DNA of 64,000 nt from Streptomyces humidus (GTDB taxonomy: Bacteria > Actinomycetota > Actinomycetes > Streptomycetales > Streptomycetaceae): assembly GCF_014649655.1 (NCBI RefSeq), contig NZ_BMTL01000012.1:161485-225484 (forward strand), in the 5' to 3' direction. Below are positions 1 through 8,441 of this stretch, piece after piece (position 1 is the stretch's first letter; the number at the start of each line of letters is the position of its first letter). The notes below the pieces were generated by a model, which searched no databases, had not been told where the DNA came from, and saw nothing but the letters and a program-made list of their open reading frames with translations. Made by a program: the position numbers and the translations under genes.

Positions 1-1
1 C

Positions 2-223
2 AACGACCTGGGCGGCACGCTGATGGAGGAGACGATCTCGCGGATGGCGGGCTCGTCGTACGGCTCCTACAAGTCGGTCAGGGACCTGATCGCGGTCGCG
101 GACGCGGCGGGCCGCCCGGCGAGGCCGCGCACGACGCTGTACGGCGAGGTGTCCGAGGAGCGCCGGCGGGCCGCGTCGGCGTCGGACGGGCACCTGCCGG
201 AACTGCTTCCGGTACTGGACTGA
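2..223 (+). CDS. fbiC: 7,8-didemethyl-8-hydroxy-5-deazariboflavin (FO) synthase FbiC, C-terminal end (partial)
   Basis: Only the last 73 codons lie in the window, so the start is off the left edge. The visible part begins NDLGGTLMEETISRMAGSS, which is the C-terminal signature of the CofH-type half of FO synthase. In actinobacteria CofG and CofH are fused as FbiC, a cytoplasmic radical-SAM enzyme that joins tyrosine and a ribityl-pyrimidine to make the deazaflavin chromophore of coenzyme F420. The radical-SAM cysteines are outside the window. The last ~25 residues are a variable tail. A monofunctional CofH is possible, but the actinobacterial setting favours the fusion. Confidence 0.85.
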   Translation, partial: NDLGGTLMEETISRMAGSSYGSYKSVRDLIAVADAAGRPARPRTTLYGEVSEERRRAASASDGHLPELLPVLD

Positions 224-300
224 GGGACAGCCCTACGGGATCCCCACAGTACGATGATCGGACCCCTCGTGGTCGGGGGGTCCCGTAGCTGAGGAGATGC

Positions 301-888
301 GTGCCCGTGCCTGCCCGACGGCTTCCCTCCTGGGCCTGGGTCACCGGCCTGACCGCCGGTGCGATCGCCGCGGTCGTCGTGCTGACGGCGCAGGCCGAGA
401 ACGGCCCGCACCCGACGGCGTCGGTGGCGAAGGGCCCGAAAGCCTCGGCGTCCGCGAGCGCGAAGCCGTCGGCCGCGCCGAAGCCGTCGGCTCCCTCGCA
501 GGCCGCCACGGTCCCCGAGAAGTCGGGCACGGGCCGCCGCGTCGTCTACTCGCTGGGGCAGCACCGCGTCTGGCTGGTCGACGCGGACGACACGGCCCGC
601 CGCGCCTTCACGGTCTGGCCGGGCACGGTGAACCCGGCCGTCGGCAGCTACACGGTGTCCGTGCGCAAGGACGCCGTCACCGGCTCCGACGGCGTGGCGA
701 TCGAGCACGTCGTCTACTTCTCCGCCGCGTCCGGCGTGAACATCGCCTTCTCCAACGCCGTCGACGGCTCCTCCCCGCCCCCGGCCGCCGCCGGCGCGCA
801 GACCGGCGGCATCCGGATGGCCAAGGCGGACGGCACGGCGCTGTGGGCGTTCGGCGAGACGGGCACGAAGGTCAGGGTCGTCGACTAG
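301..888 (+). CDS. L,D-transpeptidase-like secreted protein lacking the catalytic Cys/His
   Basis: 195 aa. A GTG start at 301 follows GAGGAG. An N-terminal membrane anchor or uncleaved signal (about residues 10-32) is followed by an Ala/Ser/Pro/Lys linker and a ~110-residue domain beginning RRVVYSLGQHRVWLVD. This has the run of an L,D-transpeptidase (YkuD) fold, and the end, GGIRMAKADGTALWAF...GTKVRVVD, aligns with the usual SHGCIRM...D...L...GT.V.I block. Where active enzymes have SHGC this protein reads QTGG, so the nucleophilic Cys and the preceding His are both missing. It is therefore probably an extracytoplasmic protein on an enzyme fold and not a peptidoglycan cross-linker. The fold is inferred from motif spacing only. 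Confidence 0.7.
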   Translation: MPVPARRLPSWAWVTGLTAGAIAAVVVLTAQAENGPHPTASVAKGPKASASASAKPSAAPKPSAPSQAATVPEKSGTGRRVVYSLGQHRVWLVDADDTARRAFTVWPGTVNPAVGSYTVSVRKDAVTGSDGVAIEHVVYFSAASGVNIAFSNAVDGSSPPPAAAGAQTGGIRMAKADGTALWAFGETGTKVRVVD

Positions 889-952
889 GGACCACGGCCC
901 TCGGGGCCGGGAACCGAGGTCACCGGCGTTCATGGTCACCGGTGTTCCGATG

Positions 953-1492
953 TCAGGGACGGGCGTCGTCCTGGCGGGCCGGCAGATGGTTGACGATCAG
1001 GACGACGCCGGCGAACAGGAACGCCCGGGTCGCCGCGTCCAGTCCGTTCCAGGTCTTCGACTGCCACATCGCGAACCACTCGCCGCCGATCGCGATGAAC
1101 CCGGCGCCGAACAGCAGCATCACCATCACCAGCCCGTACGTGGACACCGTACGGGCGCGTATGTCGTCCCGCCGCGCCCAGAACCAGGTGCCGGCGGCCA
1201 GCACCAGCCCGGCGGCCGTCTCCCACACGATGATCGCGACGTAGGCGGCGTCCTGGAGGCCCTGGCTCGTCACCGCCCGCCACATCAGGTCGTCGTCCCC
1301 GAACGTGTCGTCCATCGCCAGCACATGCCGCACGAACTGCCGGTTCGTGCCGAAGTCGGTGATGTTGCCGAAGGCGACGAGCAGCAGGTAGAGGGCGACC
1401 GTGCCGGTGAGCAGGGCGGCGGTGAGGGGAAGCACACGTGAGGCGTGCGCGCCGCGCGCGGTCGGGGTGGGGGTGGGGGTGGGGGTGGTCAT
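953..1492 (-). CDS. DUF2165 family small integral membrane protein
   Basis: 179 aa with four predicted membrane segments. The motifs GNITDFGTNRQFVRHVLAMDD, the WE pair after AAYVAIIVWE and GGEWFAMWQS are characteristic of DUF2165, a family of small integral membrane proteins without known function. The N-terminus is MTTPTPTPTPT, encoded by a hexanucleotide tract at about 1464-1489. The gene converges with the preceding secreted protein, with about 64 bp between the stops. No partner gene suggests a role. Confidence 0.8.
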   Translation of the reverse strand: MTTPTPTPTPTARGAHASRVLPLTAALLTGTVALYLLLVAFGNITDFGTNRQFVRHVLAMDDTFGDDDLMWRAVTSQGLQDAAYVAIIVWETAAGLVLAAGTWFWARRDDIRARTVSTYGLVMVMLLFGAGFIAIGGEWFAMWQSKTWNGLDAATRAFLFAGVVLIVNHLPARQDDARP

Positions 1493-1621
1493 GCGGGGCT
1501 TCCTACCCCGCGAGGTCTCCACGACCCCTCCACGCGACAGGCCGCGCCCGGGGCGGGAACCCGGACGTGTTCGATTACAGTGACGAATGTCGTACGTACG
1601 GACGGTGGCCGGGAGGACGTG

Positions 1622-2743
1622 GTGGGTGCGACTGCCGGGCCCGTCTGGGGCCGCGCCGAACAACAGGACTTCCGCAGCCGGGTGCGCGGCACGCTGCTCG
1701 GCGCGGCCGTCGGGGACGCGCTCGGCGCCCCCGTCGACGGGCTGGACGCCGAGGAGATCCGGCGGGGACACGGGCCCGAGGGCGTGGTCGACCTGGCCCC
1801 CGCCTACGGGCGGCGCGGCGCGGTCAGCCACCTCACCCAGCTGACCCTCTTCACGATGGACGGCCTCATCCGCGCCCAGGTCCGCCGGGACACCGGCGCC
1901 TGGCATCCGCCGACCGACCTGCACCGCGCGTATCTGCGCTGGGCCGCCACCCAGCGCGACTGGGGCCCCGACCTGCGCCGCAAGGACAACGGCTGGCTGG
2001 CCCGCGAGGAGTGGCTCTACGTCCGCCGCGACCCGACCCGGACCCTGCTGCTCGGGCTGGGCGACGAGGTGATGGGCACGCTCGACTCGCCGAAGAGCCC
2101 GGCCGCGGCCGGGCCGGAGGTCGTGCCGCGTTCGGTGCCGTTCGGGCTGCTCGTCGGCTGGGAACCGCAGCTCGTCGCGCAACTGGCCGTCGAGTGCGCG
2201 GCCCAGACCCACGGTCACCCCACGGCGTGTCTGTCGGCGGGCGCGTACGCGGTCACCGTGCACGCGCTGGCCCGCGGCGAGAGCCTGGACGGCGCGGTGC
2301 GGCACGCGCTGGCCCTGCTGTCCGCGCGGCCGGGGCACGAGCCGGTGTCGGAGGCGCTGCGGCACGCGCTGGGCGCGGTGCGGCAGGGGCTGCCCGGCCC
2401 GGCGAGGGTGGAGAAGCTGGCCGGGCCGGGGACCGCGGAGGCGGTGCTGTCCGGCGCCGTCTACTGCGCGCTCGTCGCGCAGGACGTCCGGCACGGGCTG
2501 CGGCTCGCGGTGAACCACGGCGCTCCCTCGGCGTCGACCGCGGCCGTGGCCGGCGGCCTCCTGGGCGCGCTGCACGGCGAGACGGCCCTCCCGCCGGCCT
2601 GGCTGGCCGAGCTGGAGGGCCGTCCCACGATGCTGGAGCTGGCCGACGACTTCGCCATGGAGATGACCCAGGGACCGGCACTCCACAACGCCGCCGGGGC
2701 GTCTCCCGGCTGGCTGACCCGTTACCCCCGCGAGGCCTTCTGA
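1622..2743 (+). CDS. ADP-ribosylglycohydrolase-fold protein with lost metal ligands
   Basis: About 373 aa. GTG at 1622 follows GGGAGGA at 1611-1617; GTG 1619 is a possible alternative. The fold is recognisable: RGTLLGAAVGDALGAPVDG near the N-terminus, then a helix TQLTLFTMDGLIRAQ, the block THGHPTACLSAGAYA, and near the end AVNHGAPSASTAAVAGGLLGA. Active DraG/ARH enzymes bind two Mg ions through SDDTQ before the TLFT helix and through GD[S/T]D[S/T]T near the C-terminus. Here these read SHLTQ and APSAST, so all four acidic ligands are gone. It probably binds ADP-ribose or related ligands without hydrolysing them, or has another role. It reads away from the DUF2165 gene and converges on the symporter. 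Confidence 0.85.
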   Translation: MGATAGPVWGRAEQQDFRSRVRGTLLGAAVGDALGAPVDGLDAEEIRRGHGPEGVVDLAPAYGRRGAVSHLTQLTLFTMDGLIRAQVRRDTGAWHPPTDLHRAYLRWAATQRDWGPDLRRKDNGWLAREEWLYVRRDPTRTLLLGLGDEVMGTLDSPKSPAAAGPEVVPRSVPFGLLVGWEPQLVAQLAVECAAQTHGHPTACLSAGAYAVTVHALARGESLDGAVRHALALLSARPGHEPVSEALRHALGAVRQGLPGPARVEKLAGPGTAEAVLSGAVYCALVAQDVRHGLRLAVNHGAPSASTAAVAGGLLGALHGETALPPAWLAELEGRPTMLELADDFAMEMTQGPALHNAAGASPGWLTRYPREAF

Positions 2744-2755
2744 CCCAGGGCCGGG

Positions 2756-2781
2756 GCCGCCCGCCGTCCCCGACGGGCGGC
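2756..2781. terminator. putative bidirectional terminator
   Basis: An inverted repeat GCCGCCCG / CGGGCGGC with a 10-nt loop lies in the 40-bp gap between two convergent genes and ends three bases before the symporter stop. There is no T-tract, as is usual in Streptomyces. The stem is short, so the call is tentative. Confidence 0.4.
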
Positions 2782-2783
2782 GG

Positions 2784-4346
2784 TCACTCCTTCGCCGCCG
2801 TGGAGACCTCGTCCCGCCGGCCCGGGAGGGGCGCCGCGGCCGAGGAGCCGCCGTCCGTGTTGACGGTCTCGATGACCGCGAGCCGTTCCGGGGTGTCCTC
2901 GGGCTTGAGGAAGCCGATCAGGATGTAGAGGACCAGCGACACGGCGAGCGGGATCGACACCTGGTACTGCAACGGCACCCCGCCGTCGACGTTCCAGTTG
3001 ATCGGGTAGTTGACCAGCCAGAAGGCCAGCAGGCCCATCGCCCAGCTGGTCAGCGCCGCCGTCGGGCCGGAGCGGCGGAACGGGCGGAGCAGGCCCAGCA
3101 TCATCGGGATCGCCATCGGCCCCATCAGACCGGCCACCCACTTGATGACGACGGTGATGATGTCCTTGAAGGCGGGGGAGTTGACCTGGGTGGCCGCGGC
3201 CATCGACAGCCCGAGGAAGACTACGGTCGTCACGCGTGCCGCGATCAGCCCCGACCGCTGGTTCCACTCGCGCGCCCTGGCCCAGATGACCGGCGCGCAG
3301 TCCCGGGTGAAGACGGCGGCGATGGCGTTGGCGTCGGAGGAGCACATCGCCATCGTGTGGGAGAAGAACCCGACGATGACGAGCCCCAACAGGCCGTGCG
3401 GGAGCAGCTGTTCGGTCATCAGGGCGTAGGAGTCGGAGCCGTCGGGCTTGTTCGACGTCACGAGCAGCGGTGACATCCACATCGGGTAGAACAGCACCAG
3501 CGGCCAGACCAGCCACAGCACCGCCGACAGCCGCGCCGACCTCTCGGCCTCCTTGGGGCCGGCCGTGGCCATGTACCGCTGGGCCTGGTTGAGCATCCCG
3601 CCGTTGTACTCGAAGAGCTTGATGAAGAGGAACGCGAGCAGGAACACGGTGCCGTACTGGGCGACCAGCGGCTTGTCGTGGCCCTGGAGCGCGGGCTGGT
3701 CCCAGGCCTCGGTCACTCCGATGCCCTTGTCGTTCAGCTTCAGCACGACGGCGACCAGCATGGCCACTCCGGCCAGCAACTGGATGACGAACTGGCCGAG
3801 TTCGGTCAGCGCGTCCGCCCACAGGCCGCCGATCGTGCAGTAGACCGCGGTGATCGCGCCGGTGATGAGGATCCCCTGGTTGAGGGAGAGCCCGGTGAAC
3901 ACGGACAACAGGGTCGCGATGGCGGCCCACTTGGCCCCCACGTCGACGATCTTCAGCAGCATCCCGGACCAGGCGAGGGCCTGCTGGGTTTTGAGGTCGT
4001 AGCGGTTCTTCAGGTACTCCAGCGGGGAGGCCACCCCCAGCCGGGACCGCAGCCGGTTGATGCGCGGCGCGAACAGCTTCGAGCCGACCGCGATGCCGAG
4101 GGCGATGGGGAAGGACCAGGTGACGAACGAGGTGACGCCGTAGGTGTAGGCGATGCCCGCGTACCCGGTGAACATCACCGCGCTGTAGCCCGACATGTGG
4201 TGCGAGATGCCGGACAGCCACCAGGGCATCCTGCCGCCGGCGGTGAAGAAGTCGCTCACGTCGTCGACGCGCTTGTGCGACCAGACGCCGATGGCGATCA
4301 TCACGCCGAAATAACCGATGAGCACGGCCCAGTCGAGACCGTTCAT
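2784..4346 (-). CDS. sodium:solute symporter (SSS) family permease
   Basis: 520 aa with about 13 hydrophobic segments. The run GGRMPWWLSGISHHMSGYSAVMF is the conserved SSS signature around TM2-TM3, and MCSSDANAIAAVF resembles the Na-site helix. The family couples Na+ entry to uptake of sugars, amino acids, vitamins or organic acids; the substrate cannot be read from sequence. ATG 4346 is preferred over an in-frame ATG at 4391 because GGGAGG lies five to six bases upstream and MNGLDWAVLIGYF is the usual family start. The neighbouring SDR gene is on the same strand and upstream, with about 140 bp between them. Confidence 0.85.
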   Translation of the reverse strand: MNGLDWAVLIGYFGVMIAIGVWSHKRVDDVSDFFTAGGRMPWWLSGISHHMSGYSAVMFTGYAGIAYTYGVTSFVTWSFPIALGIAVGSKLFAPRINRLRSRLGVASPLEYLKNRYDLKTQQALAWSGMLLKIVDVGAKWAAIATLLSVFTGLSLNQGILITGAITAVYCTIGGLWADALTELGQFVIQLLAGVAMLVAVVLKLNDKGIGVTEAWDQPALQGHDKPLVAQYGTVFLLAFLFIKLFEYNGGMLNQAQRYMATAGPKEAERSARLSAVLWLVWPLVLFYPMWMSPLLVTSNKPDGSDSYALMTEQLLPHGLLGLVIVGFFSHTMAMCSSDANAIAAVFTRDCAPVIWARAREWNQRSGLIAARVTTVVFLGLSMAAATQVNSPAFKDIITVVIKWVAGLMGPMAIPMMLGLLRPFRRSGPTAALTSWAMGLLAFWLVNYPINWNVDGGVPLQYQVSIPLAVSLVLYILIGFLKPEDTPERLAVIETVNTDGGSSAAAPLPGRRDEVSTAAKE

Positions 4347-4484
4347 GTGCGCCCTCCCGTGGTTCAGCCCGGCGTTCGGCTCGGCGCTCATCGTGGGCGC
4401 TGTCGCGTGAACACGACAAGTAACCGTCGGGTCAAAGGGAGGTAAAAGAATTCTGTATGGTGTCCTGCGTTCATCTATGTGAAC

Positions 4485-5270
4485 TCAGCGCATCAGCTCC
4501 CCGGCGTTGACCAGCAACGACTGTCCGGTGATCGCCCGCGCCCGGTCCGAGGCCAGGAACACCGCGGCGTCCGCCACATCCCCGTCCGTGGCCAGTTCGG
4601 GCAGTGCCATCCGCTCCGCGAGCCGCCCGAGCACCTCCTCCTCCGGCACCCCCTCGGTGTGCGCGGTGAACTGCACGTACGCCTGCACCGGCGGCCCCCA
4701 CATCCAGCCCGGCAGCACGGTGTTGACCCGGATCCGGTACGGCCCCAGCTCGCGTGCGAGGGAGTACATGGCGCTGGTCAGCGCCCCCTTGGAGGCCGCG
4801 TACGCCGCCTGCCGCACCTGCGAGGGGGCCGCCACGGCGGACTGCGTCCCGATGAACACGACCGACCCGCCGCCCGCCTTCAGCGCCGGCAGGCACGCCC
4901 GGGTCATCCGCAGGCTGCCCAGCAGGTTCACGTCGATCACCGACTGCCAGGTGGCGAAGTCCGCGTCCTCGATCCCGCCGAAGTACGAGTCCCAGGCCGC
5001 CACGTGCACCACCGCGTCGATCCCCCCGAACCGCTCCCGCGCCAGCTCGGCCAGCGCCTCGCACCGGGCCTCGTCGGTGACGTCGGTGGCCCGGTACGCC
5101 GTGCGCGTCCCCGTGGGATCGATCTCGGCCGCGCTCTTCGCGAGGTGCGCCTCGGTCCGCGCCCCGAGCACGGCGTTCCCGCCGTCCCGCACGACCGCGG
5201 CGGCGACCTGGTGACCGAGTCCGGCGCCCACCCCCGAGACGACGACGGTCCTGCCGTTGAGCAGTGACAT
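4485..5270 (-). CDS. short-chain dehydrogenase/reductase (SDR)
   Basis: 261 aa, classical SDR length. The Rossmann motif SGVGAGLG is at residues ~12-19, an Asp (ATDVTDE) is the likely adenine contact, and the catalytic set is Ser of GTQSA plus YAASK. Family members reduce or oxidise hydroxyl/keto groups with NAD(P)H in the cytoplasm; the substrate is unknown. ATG 5270 has GGAGG five bases upstream. It is divergent from an unknown 279-aa gene, with a perfect palindrome in the 77-bp gap, which suggests the two are co-regulated and act in one catabolic pathway. Confidence 0.85.
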   Translation of the reverse strand: MSLLNGRTVVVSGVGAGLGHQVAAAVVRDGGNAVLGARTEAHLAKSAAEIDPTGTRTAYRATDVTDEARCEALAELARERFGGIDAVVHVAAWDSYFGGIEDADFATWQSVIDVNLLGSLRMTRACLPALKAGGGSVVFIGTQSAVAAPSQVRQAAYAASKGALTSAMYSLARELGPYRIRVNTVLPGWMWGPPVQAYVQFTAHTEGVPEEEVLGRLAERMALPELATDGDVADAAVFLASDRARAITGQSLLVNAGELMR

Positions 5271-5297
5271 CGGGACCTCCCTGACCCTGGCGCATTG

Positions 5298-5314
5298 TCT
5301 GACGGAGCGTCAGA
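5298..5314. promoter_or_regulatory. TetR-type operator palindrome in a divergent promoter
   Basis: A perfect 17-bp palindrome, TCTGACG-GAG-CGTCAGA, lies midway between the SDR start (5270) and the divergent start (5348). The 7-bp arms and 3-bp spacer are the size of a TetR-family operator. No TetR gene is present in this window, so the regulator must be encoded elsewhere. Confidence 0.6.
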
Positions 5315-5347
5315 GTATGGGCCAGCCGCCGAGGAAGGGGAAGACGC

Positions 5348-6187
5348 GTGAGTGACGAGACCCGCAGCGAGACGTACGCCGAACTGGCCTCCGTGGGCCC
5401 CTACGGGGTGCGCCCCGGCCACGCCCTGATCACCATGGTCGAACCGCACCCCGGCCACGAGTACGCCTACAACCGCTGGTACGAGGACGACCACTACTAC
5501 GCCGGCGCGATGGCCATGCCCTGGATGTACGCGGGCCGCCGCTGGGTCGCCACCCGCGACCTGCAACTCCTGCGCCGCCCCGAGAAGTCGGCGATCGCCC
5601 AGCCCGTCACCGCGGGCTGCTACCTCTCCACCTACTGGATCACCGACGGGCGCTACGACGACCACATGAGGTGGACGGTCGCCATCAACAAGCGCCTCAA
5701 CCGCGACGCCCGCGTCTACCAGGACCGCACCCACGTCTTCACGGCGTTCCAGGACCACGAGACGACGGTCTACCGCGACGGCGCGGCGGGCCCGCGCGAC
5801 TTCCACGCCCTGGACCACCCCTACGCCGGTCTCGTGCTCGAGGTGATCGACGCCGACTCGGCGCAGCAGCGCGCCGAACTCCTGGAGTGGCTGCGCGCCC
5901 GCCACCTCCCCAAGCAGGCGGCCGGCTCCCCGACGGCCATGGTCACCGTCTTCCGCCCCACCCCGCTGCCCGGCGACCGCATGACCTACGTCAGGCAGGT
6001 CGAGGGCGTCGACACCCGGCTGACCCTGCTGTGGTTCCTGGAGGCGGACCCCAGGGACTGCTGGGAGGGGCACTTCACCGGCCTGGAGGAGACGGTGGCC
6101 GAGTCGGGCCTGGGCCGGGTGGAGCTGGTCGCGCCGTTCATCCCCACGGTGCCGGGCACCGACCGGTACGTGGACCGGCTCCGCTGA
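5348..6187 (+). CDS. uncharacterised protein, probable dimeric alpha/beta-barrel (EthD-like) fold
   Basis: 279 aa. GTG 5348 follows GAGGAAGGGGA. The sequence has two halves with similar layout: GHALITMVEPHPGHEYAYNRWYEDDHYY near residue 25-50, and LTLLWFLEADPRDCWEGHF near residue 235. W-Y-E-D-DH after a beta strand is typical of EthD/antibiotic-monooxygenase-like dimeric barrels, some of which act in aromatic or polyketide breakdown. No catalytic claim is made. Pairing with the divergent SDR across a shared operator suggests a two-gene catabolic unit. Confidence 0.65.
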   Translation: MSDETRSETYAELASVGPYGVRPGHALITMVEPHPGHEYAYNRWYEDDHYYAGAMAMPWMYAGRRWVATRDLQLLRRPEKSAIAQPVTAGCYLSTYWITDGRYDDHMRWTVAINKRLNRDARVYQDRTHVFTAFQDHETTVYRDGAAGPRDFHALDHPYAGLVLEVIDADSAQQRAELLEWLRARHLPKQAAGSPTAMVTVFRPTPLPGDRMTYVRQVEGVDTRLTLLWFLEADPRDCWEGHFTGLEETVAESGLGRVELVAPFIPTVPGTDRYVDRLR

Positions 6188-6250
6188 CCGGGGCGGCCGG
6201 GGTCAGCAGTGCGGCCGGGGAGGCCGGGGAGGCCGGGGTGAGCGGGGCGG

Positions 6251-8272
6251 TCAGAGCCGGTCCTTCAGCTCGTCCGGGCAGGGCGTCCCCCGCGGCAGCT
6301 GGTAGGGGGCCGCCAGCCGGTAGGTCCCCGCCTTCGGCGCGAGCAGCACCGTCCACTTGTCGCCCTCGGTGTCCTCCTGCGTCTCGAACAGGCACCCGTT
6401 GACGTTGTCGTACGTCTTCGGTTCCCCCTCCGTCCGGTCCTTGGACTCCGGCGTCTCCTGCGGCGGCTTCAGGCTCTTGCCCTGCGCGTCGACCACGCTC
6501 AGCCACGGCGAGTACGGGATGCGGATCAGGATCCGCCCCGCCTTCTTCACGTCGATCGTCATCTCGCCCTGCTCGGCGCGCTGCACCACCGCGTTCGGCT
6601 CGGCCAGCGGGGCGGGATCCACGACCCGGAACAGCTGCCAGTTGGCGTCGCCCCAGATCTGCTCGAGATACGGCAGCCCCCGCTGCACCAGCTCCCGCTC
6701 CCGTTCGCCCCCGTCGCCGTCCAGCGCCTCCTTGGGGACGACGACGTAGTGCACCGCCCACCGCTGGAGCCAGTCGTGGTAGTTCGCGGAGTTGAGGGTG
6801 TCGTCGTAGAAGAGCGGGTTGCGCTCCATGTCGGCCTGGCGGTTCCAGCCGCGGGCGAGGTTGACGTACGGCGCGAGCGCGGAGGCCTCGCGGTGCGAGC
6901 GGGCCGGGACCACCTCCACCCGTCCCCTCTCCGCGCCGACCCCTTGCAGCTCGTTGACGAGCGGGGCCAGCTCACGCGCCCAGGAGGCCGCCGGGGTCGT
7001 GCGGACCACGTCGTCGACCGACTTGAACCCGATCCAGCCCACGAACACCAGGGACGACAGGACGATCGCGTACCACTTGCGGCTGCGCGGCACGGCGAAC
7101 GGCAGCGCGGCCATCAGCACCACACCGGTGAACAGCATCGCCAGACGCGTGATGTTGGACCCGATCTGCGAGCTGATCAGCCACACCAGCAGCACCCCGA
7201 GCCCGTACACCGCCGCCGTGATCCGCACGGTGCGCCAGTCGGGCGGGACGACCGCGAAGACCGCCACCGCGCACAGCAGCGGCAGACAGGCCGAGCCGAA
7301 GGACATCGGCTGGGTGCCCGAGAACGGGAACAGCCAGGCGGACAGGGCGACGACCGCCGTGGGCGCGAGGCCGAGCGCCCACGCGCCCGGCCGTCGCTTC
7401 TGCAGGAACATCGCCACGGCGACCATGCCCACGAAGAGCCCGGCCACCGGCGAGCCCATGGTGGCCAGCGCGGCCAGCGGCGCGGCGCACAGCGCCTTCG
7501 CCCACCGTTTGTAGCGCCAGCGGTGCGGCCAGCAGAACACGACGGCGACCGCGGCCAGCGCGAACATGTTGCCGAGCCCGAACGTGACCCGCCCGGAGGC
7601 GGCGTTGCACAGCAGGGCGAAGATCCCCGCCAGCGCCGGCCACAGCGGCTTCTTCACCGGCCGGCAGCGCAGCAGGATGAGGGTGAGCAGGCCTGCCGAG
7701 AGCGTCCCGGCGATCATCATCGTCGTCCGGACGCCGAGCACGGACATCAGGTACGGCGACACCATGCTGTACGACACCGGGTGCATGCCGCCGTACCAGG
7801 CGAGGTTGTACGCGGAGTCGGGATGCCGGCCCACGAACTCGGCCCACGCGTCCTGCGCCGCGAGGTCGCCGCCGCTGTTCGCGAACGTGAAGAACCAGAC
7901 GAGGTGCAGAACGCCGGACAGCGCCGTCATCGACAGCACCGGGTGGCGGCCCAGCGGGCCGCCCAGCCGGTCGAGGGCGGATCTCAGGCGGGACGTCCCG
8001 CGCGGCGGGTCCGTACGGCCGGCGGCCGCGCGGCCCCCGGCCCGGTCGTCGCGGCCGTCGTCCTCGCGGTCCCGGGCGGGCCCCTGCTCGACGTCTACCA
8101 CGCGGTCCGCCGCGGGGCCGTCGGCCGCCGGGTCCGCCGCCGGGGCGGCCGCCGCGGCTGTCGCCGGGTCACGGTCGTGCTCGCCCGACTGGGGTGCGGG
8201 CAGCCTTGGCCGCGAGCCGACGTCCGGTCCCGGACCTGTCTCGTCGGCGCGTGTCGGCTCCGCAGTGGCCAC
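6251..8272 (-). CDS. polytopic membrane protein of unknown function
   Basis: About 673 aa from a GTG at 8272, chosen because GGGGAG lies 9 bases upstream; in-frame starts up to 8383 also exist. Residues ~1-100 are low-complexity Ala/Pro/Asp/Arg. About 11-12 membrane segments follow, then from roughly residue 440 a C-terminal extracytoplasmic domain with NPLFYDDTLNSANYHDWLQRW and VHYVVVPKE. This arrangement resembles actinobacterial integral membrane proteins sometimes labelled MFS or mannosyltransferase-like, but no glycosyltransferase DxD or transporter motif is evident. The gene lies head-to-tail behind the carboxypeptidase, so a cell-envelope role is plausible. Confidence 0.7.
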   Translation of the reverse strand: MATAEPTRADETGPGPDVGSRPRLPAPQSGEHDRDPATAAAAAPAADPAADGPAADRVVDVEQGPARDREDDGRDDRAGGRAAAGRTDPPRGTSRLRSALDRLGGPLGRHPVLSMTALSGVLHLVWFFTFANSGGDLAAQDAWAEFVGRHPDSAYNLAWYGGMHPVSYSMVSPYLMSVLGVRTTMMIAGTLSAGLLTLILLRCRPVKKPLWPALAGIFALLCNAASGRVTFGLGNMFALAAVAVVFCWPHRWRYKRWAKALCAAPLAALATMGSPVAGLFVGMVAVAMFLQKRRPGAWALGLAPTAVVALSAWLFPFSGTQPMSFGSACLPLLCAVAVFAVVPPDWRTVRITAAVYGLGVLLVWLISSQIGSNITRLAMLFTGVVLMAALPFAVPRSRKWYAIVLSSLVFVGWIGFKSVDDVVRTTPAASWARELAPLVNELQGVGAERGRVEVVPARSHREASALAPYVNLARGWNRQADMERNPLFYDDTLNSANYHDWLQRWAVHYVVVPKEALDGDGGERERELVQRGLPYLEQIWGDANWQLFRVVDPAPLAEPNAVVQRAEQGEMTIDVKKAGRILIRIPYSPWLSVVDAQGKSLKPPQETPESKDRTEGEPKTYDNVNGCLFETQEDTEGDKWTVLLAPKAGTYRLAAPYQLPRGTPCPDELKDRL

Positions 8273-8441
8273 CTGAAGGCACTCCCCGTGTCCCGTCTTC
8301 TGTTCTCGGTCGCGTCCTGTTCGCGTCCGCTTCACGGCTGTGCCCTTGCGGCCCGCGACTGTCCCGTTTCGCGACGCTAGCACGCACCCCGCCGGGCGGC
8401 TGCCCGACGGGGTGCGGAGAGGTACGGACGCGACGGCGGCG

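Noticed and set aside
4469..4484. GTTCA-N6-TGAAC dyad just after the SDR stop as operator or terminator
   Set aside because: Five-base arms only and no G/C-rich stem; too weak to call.
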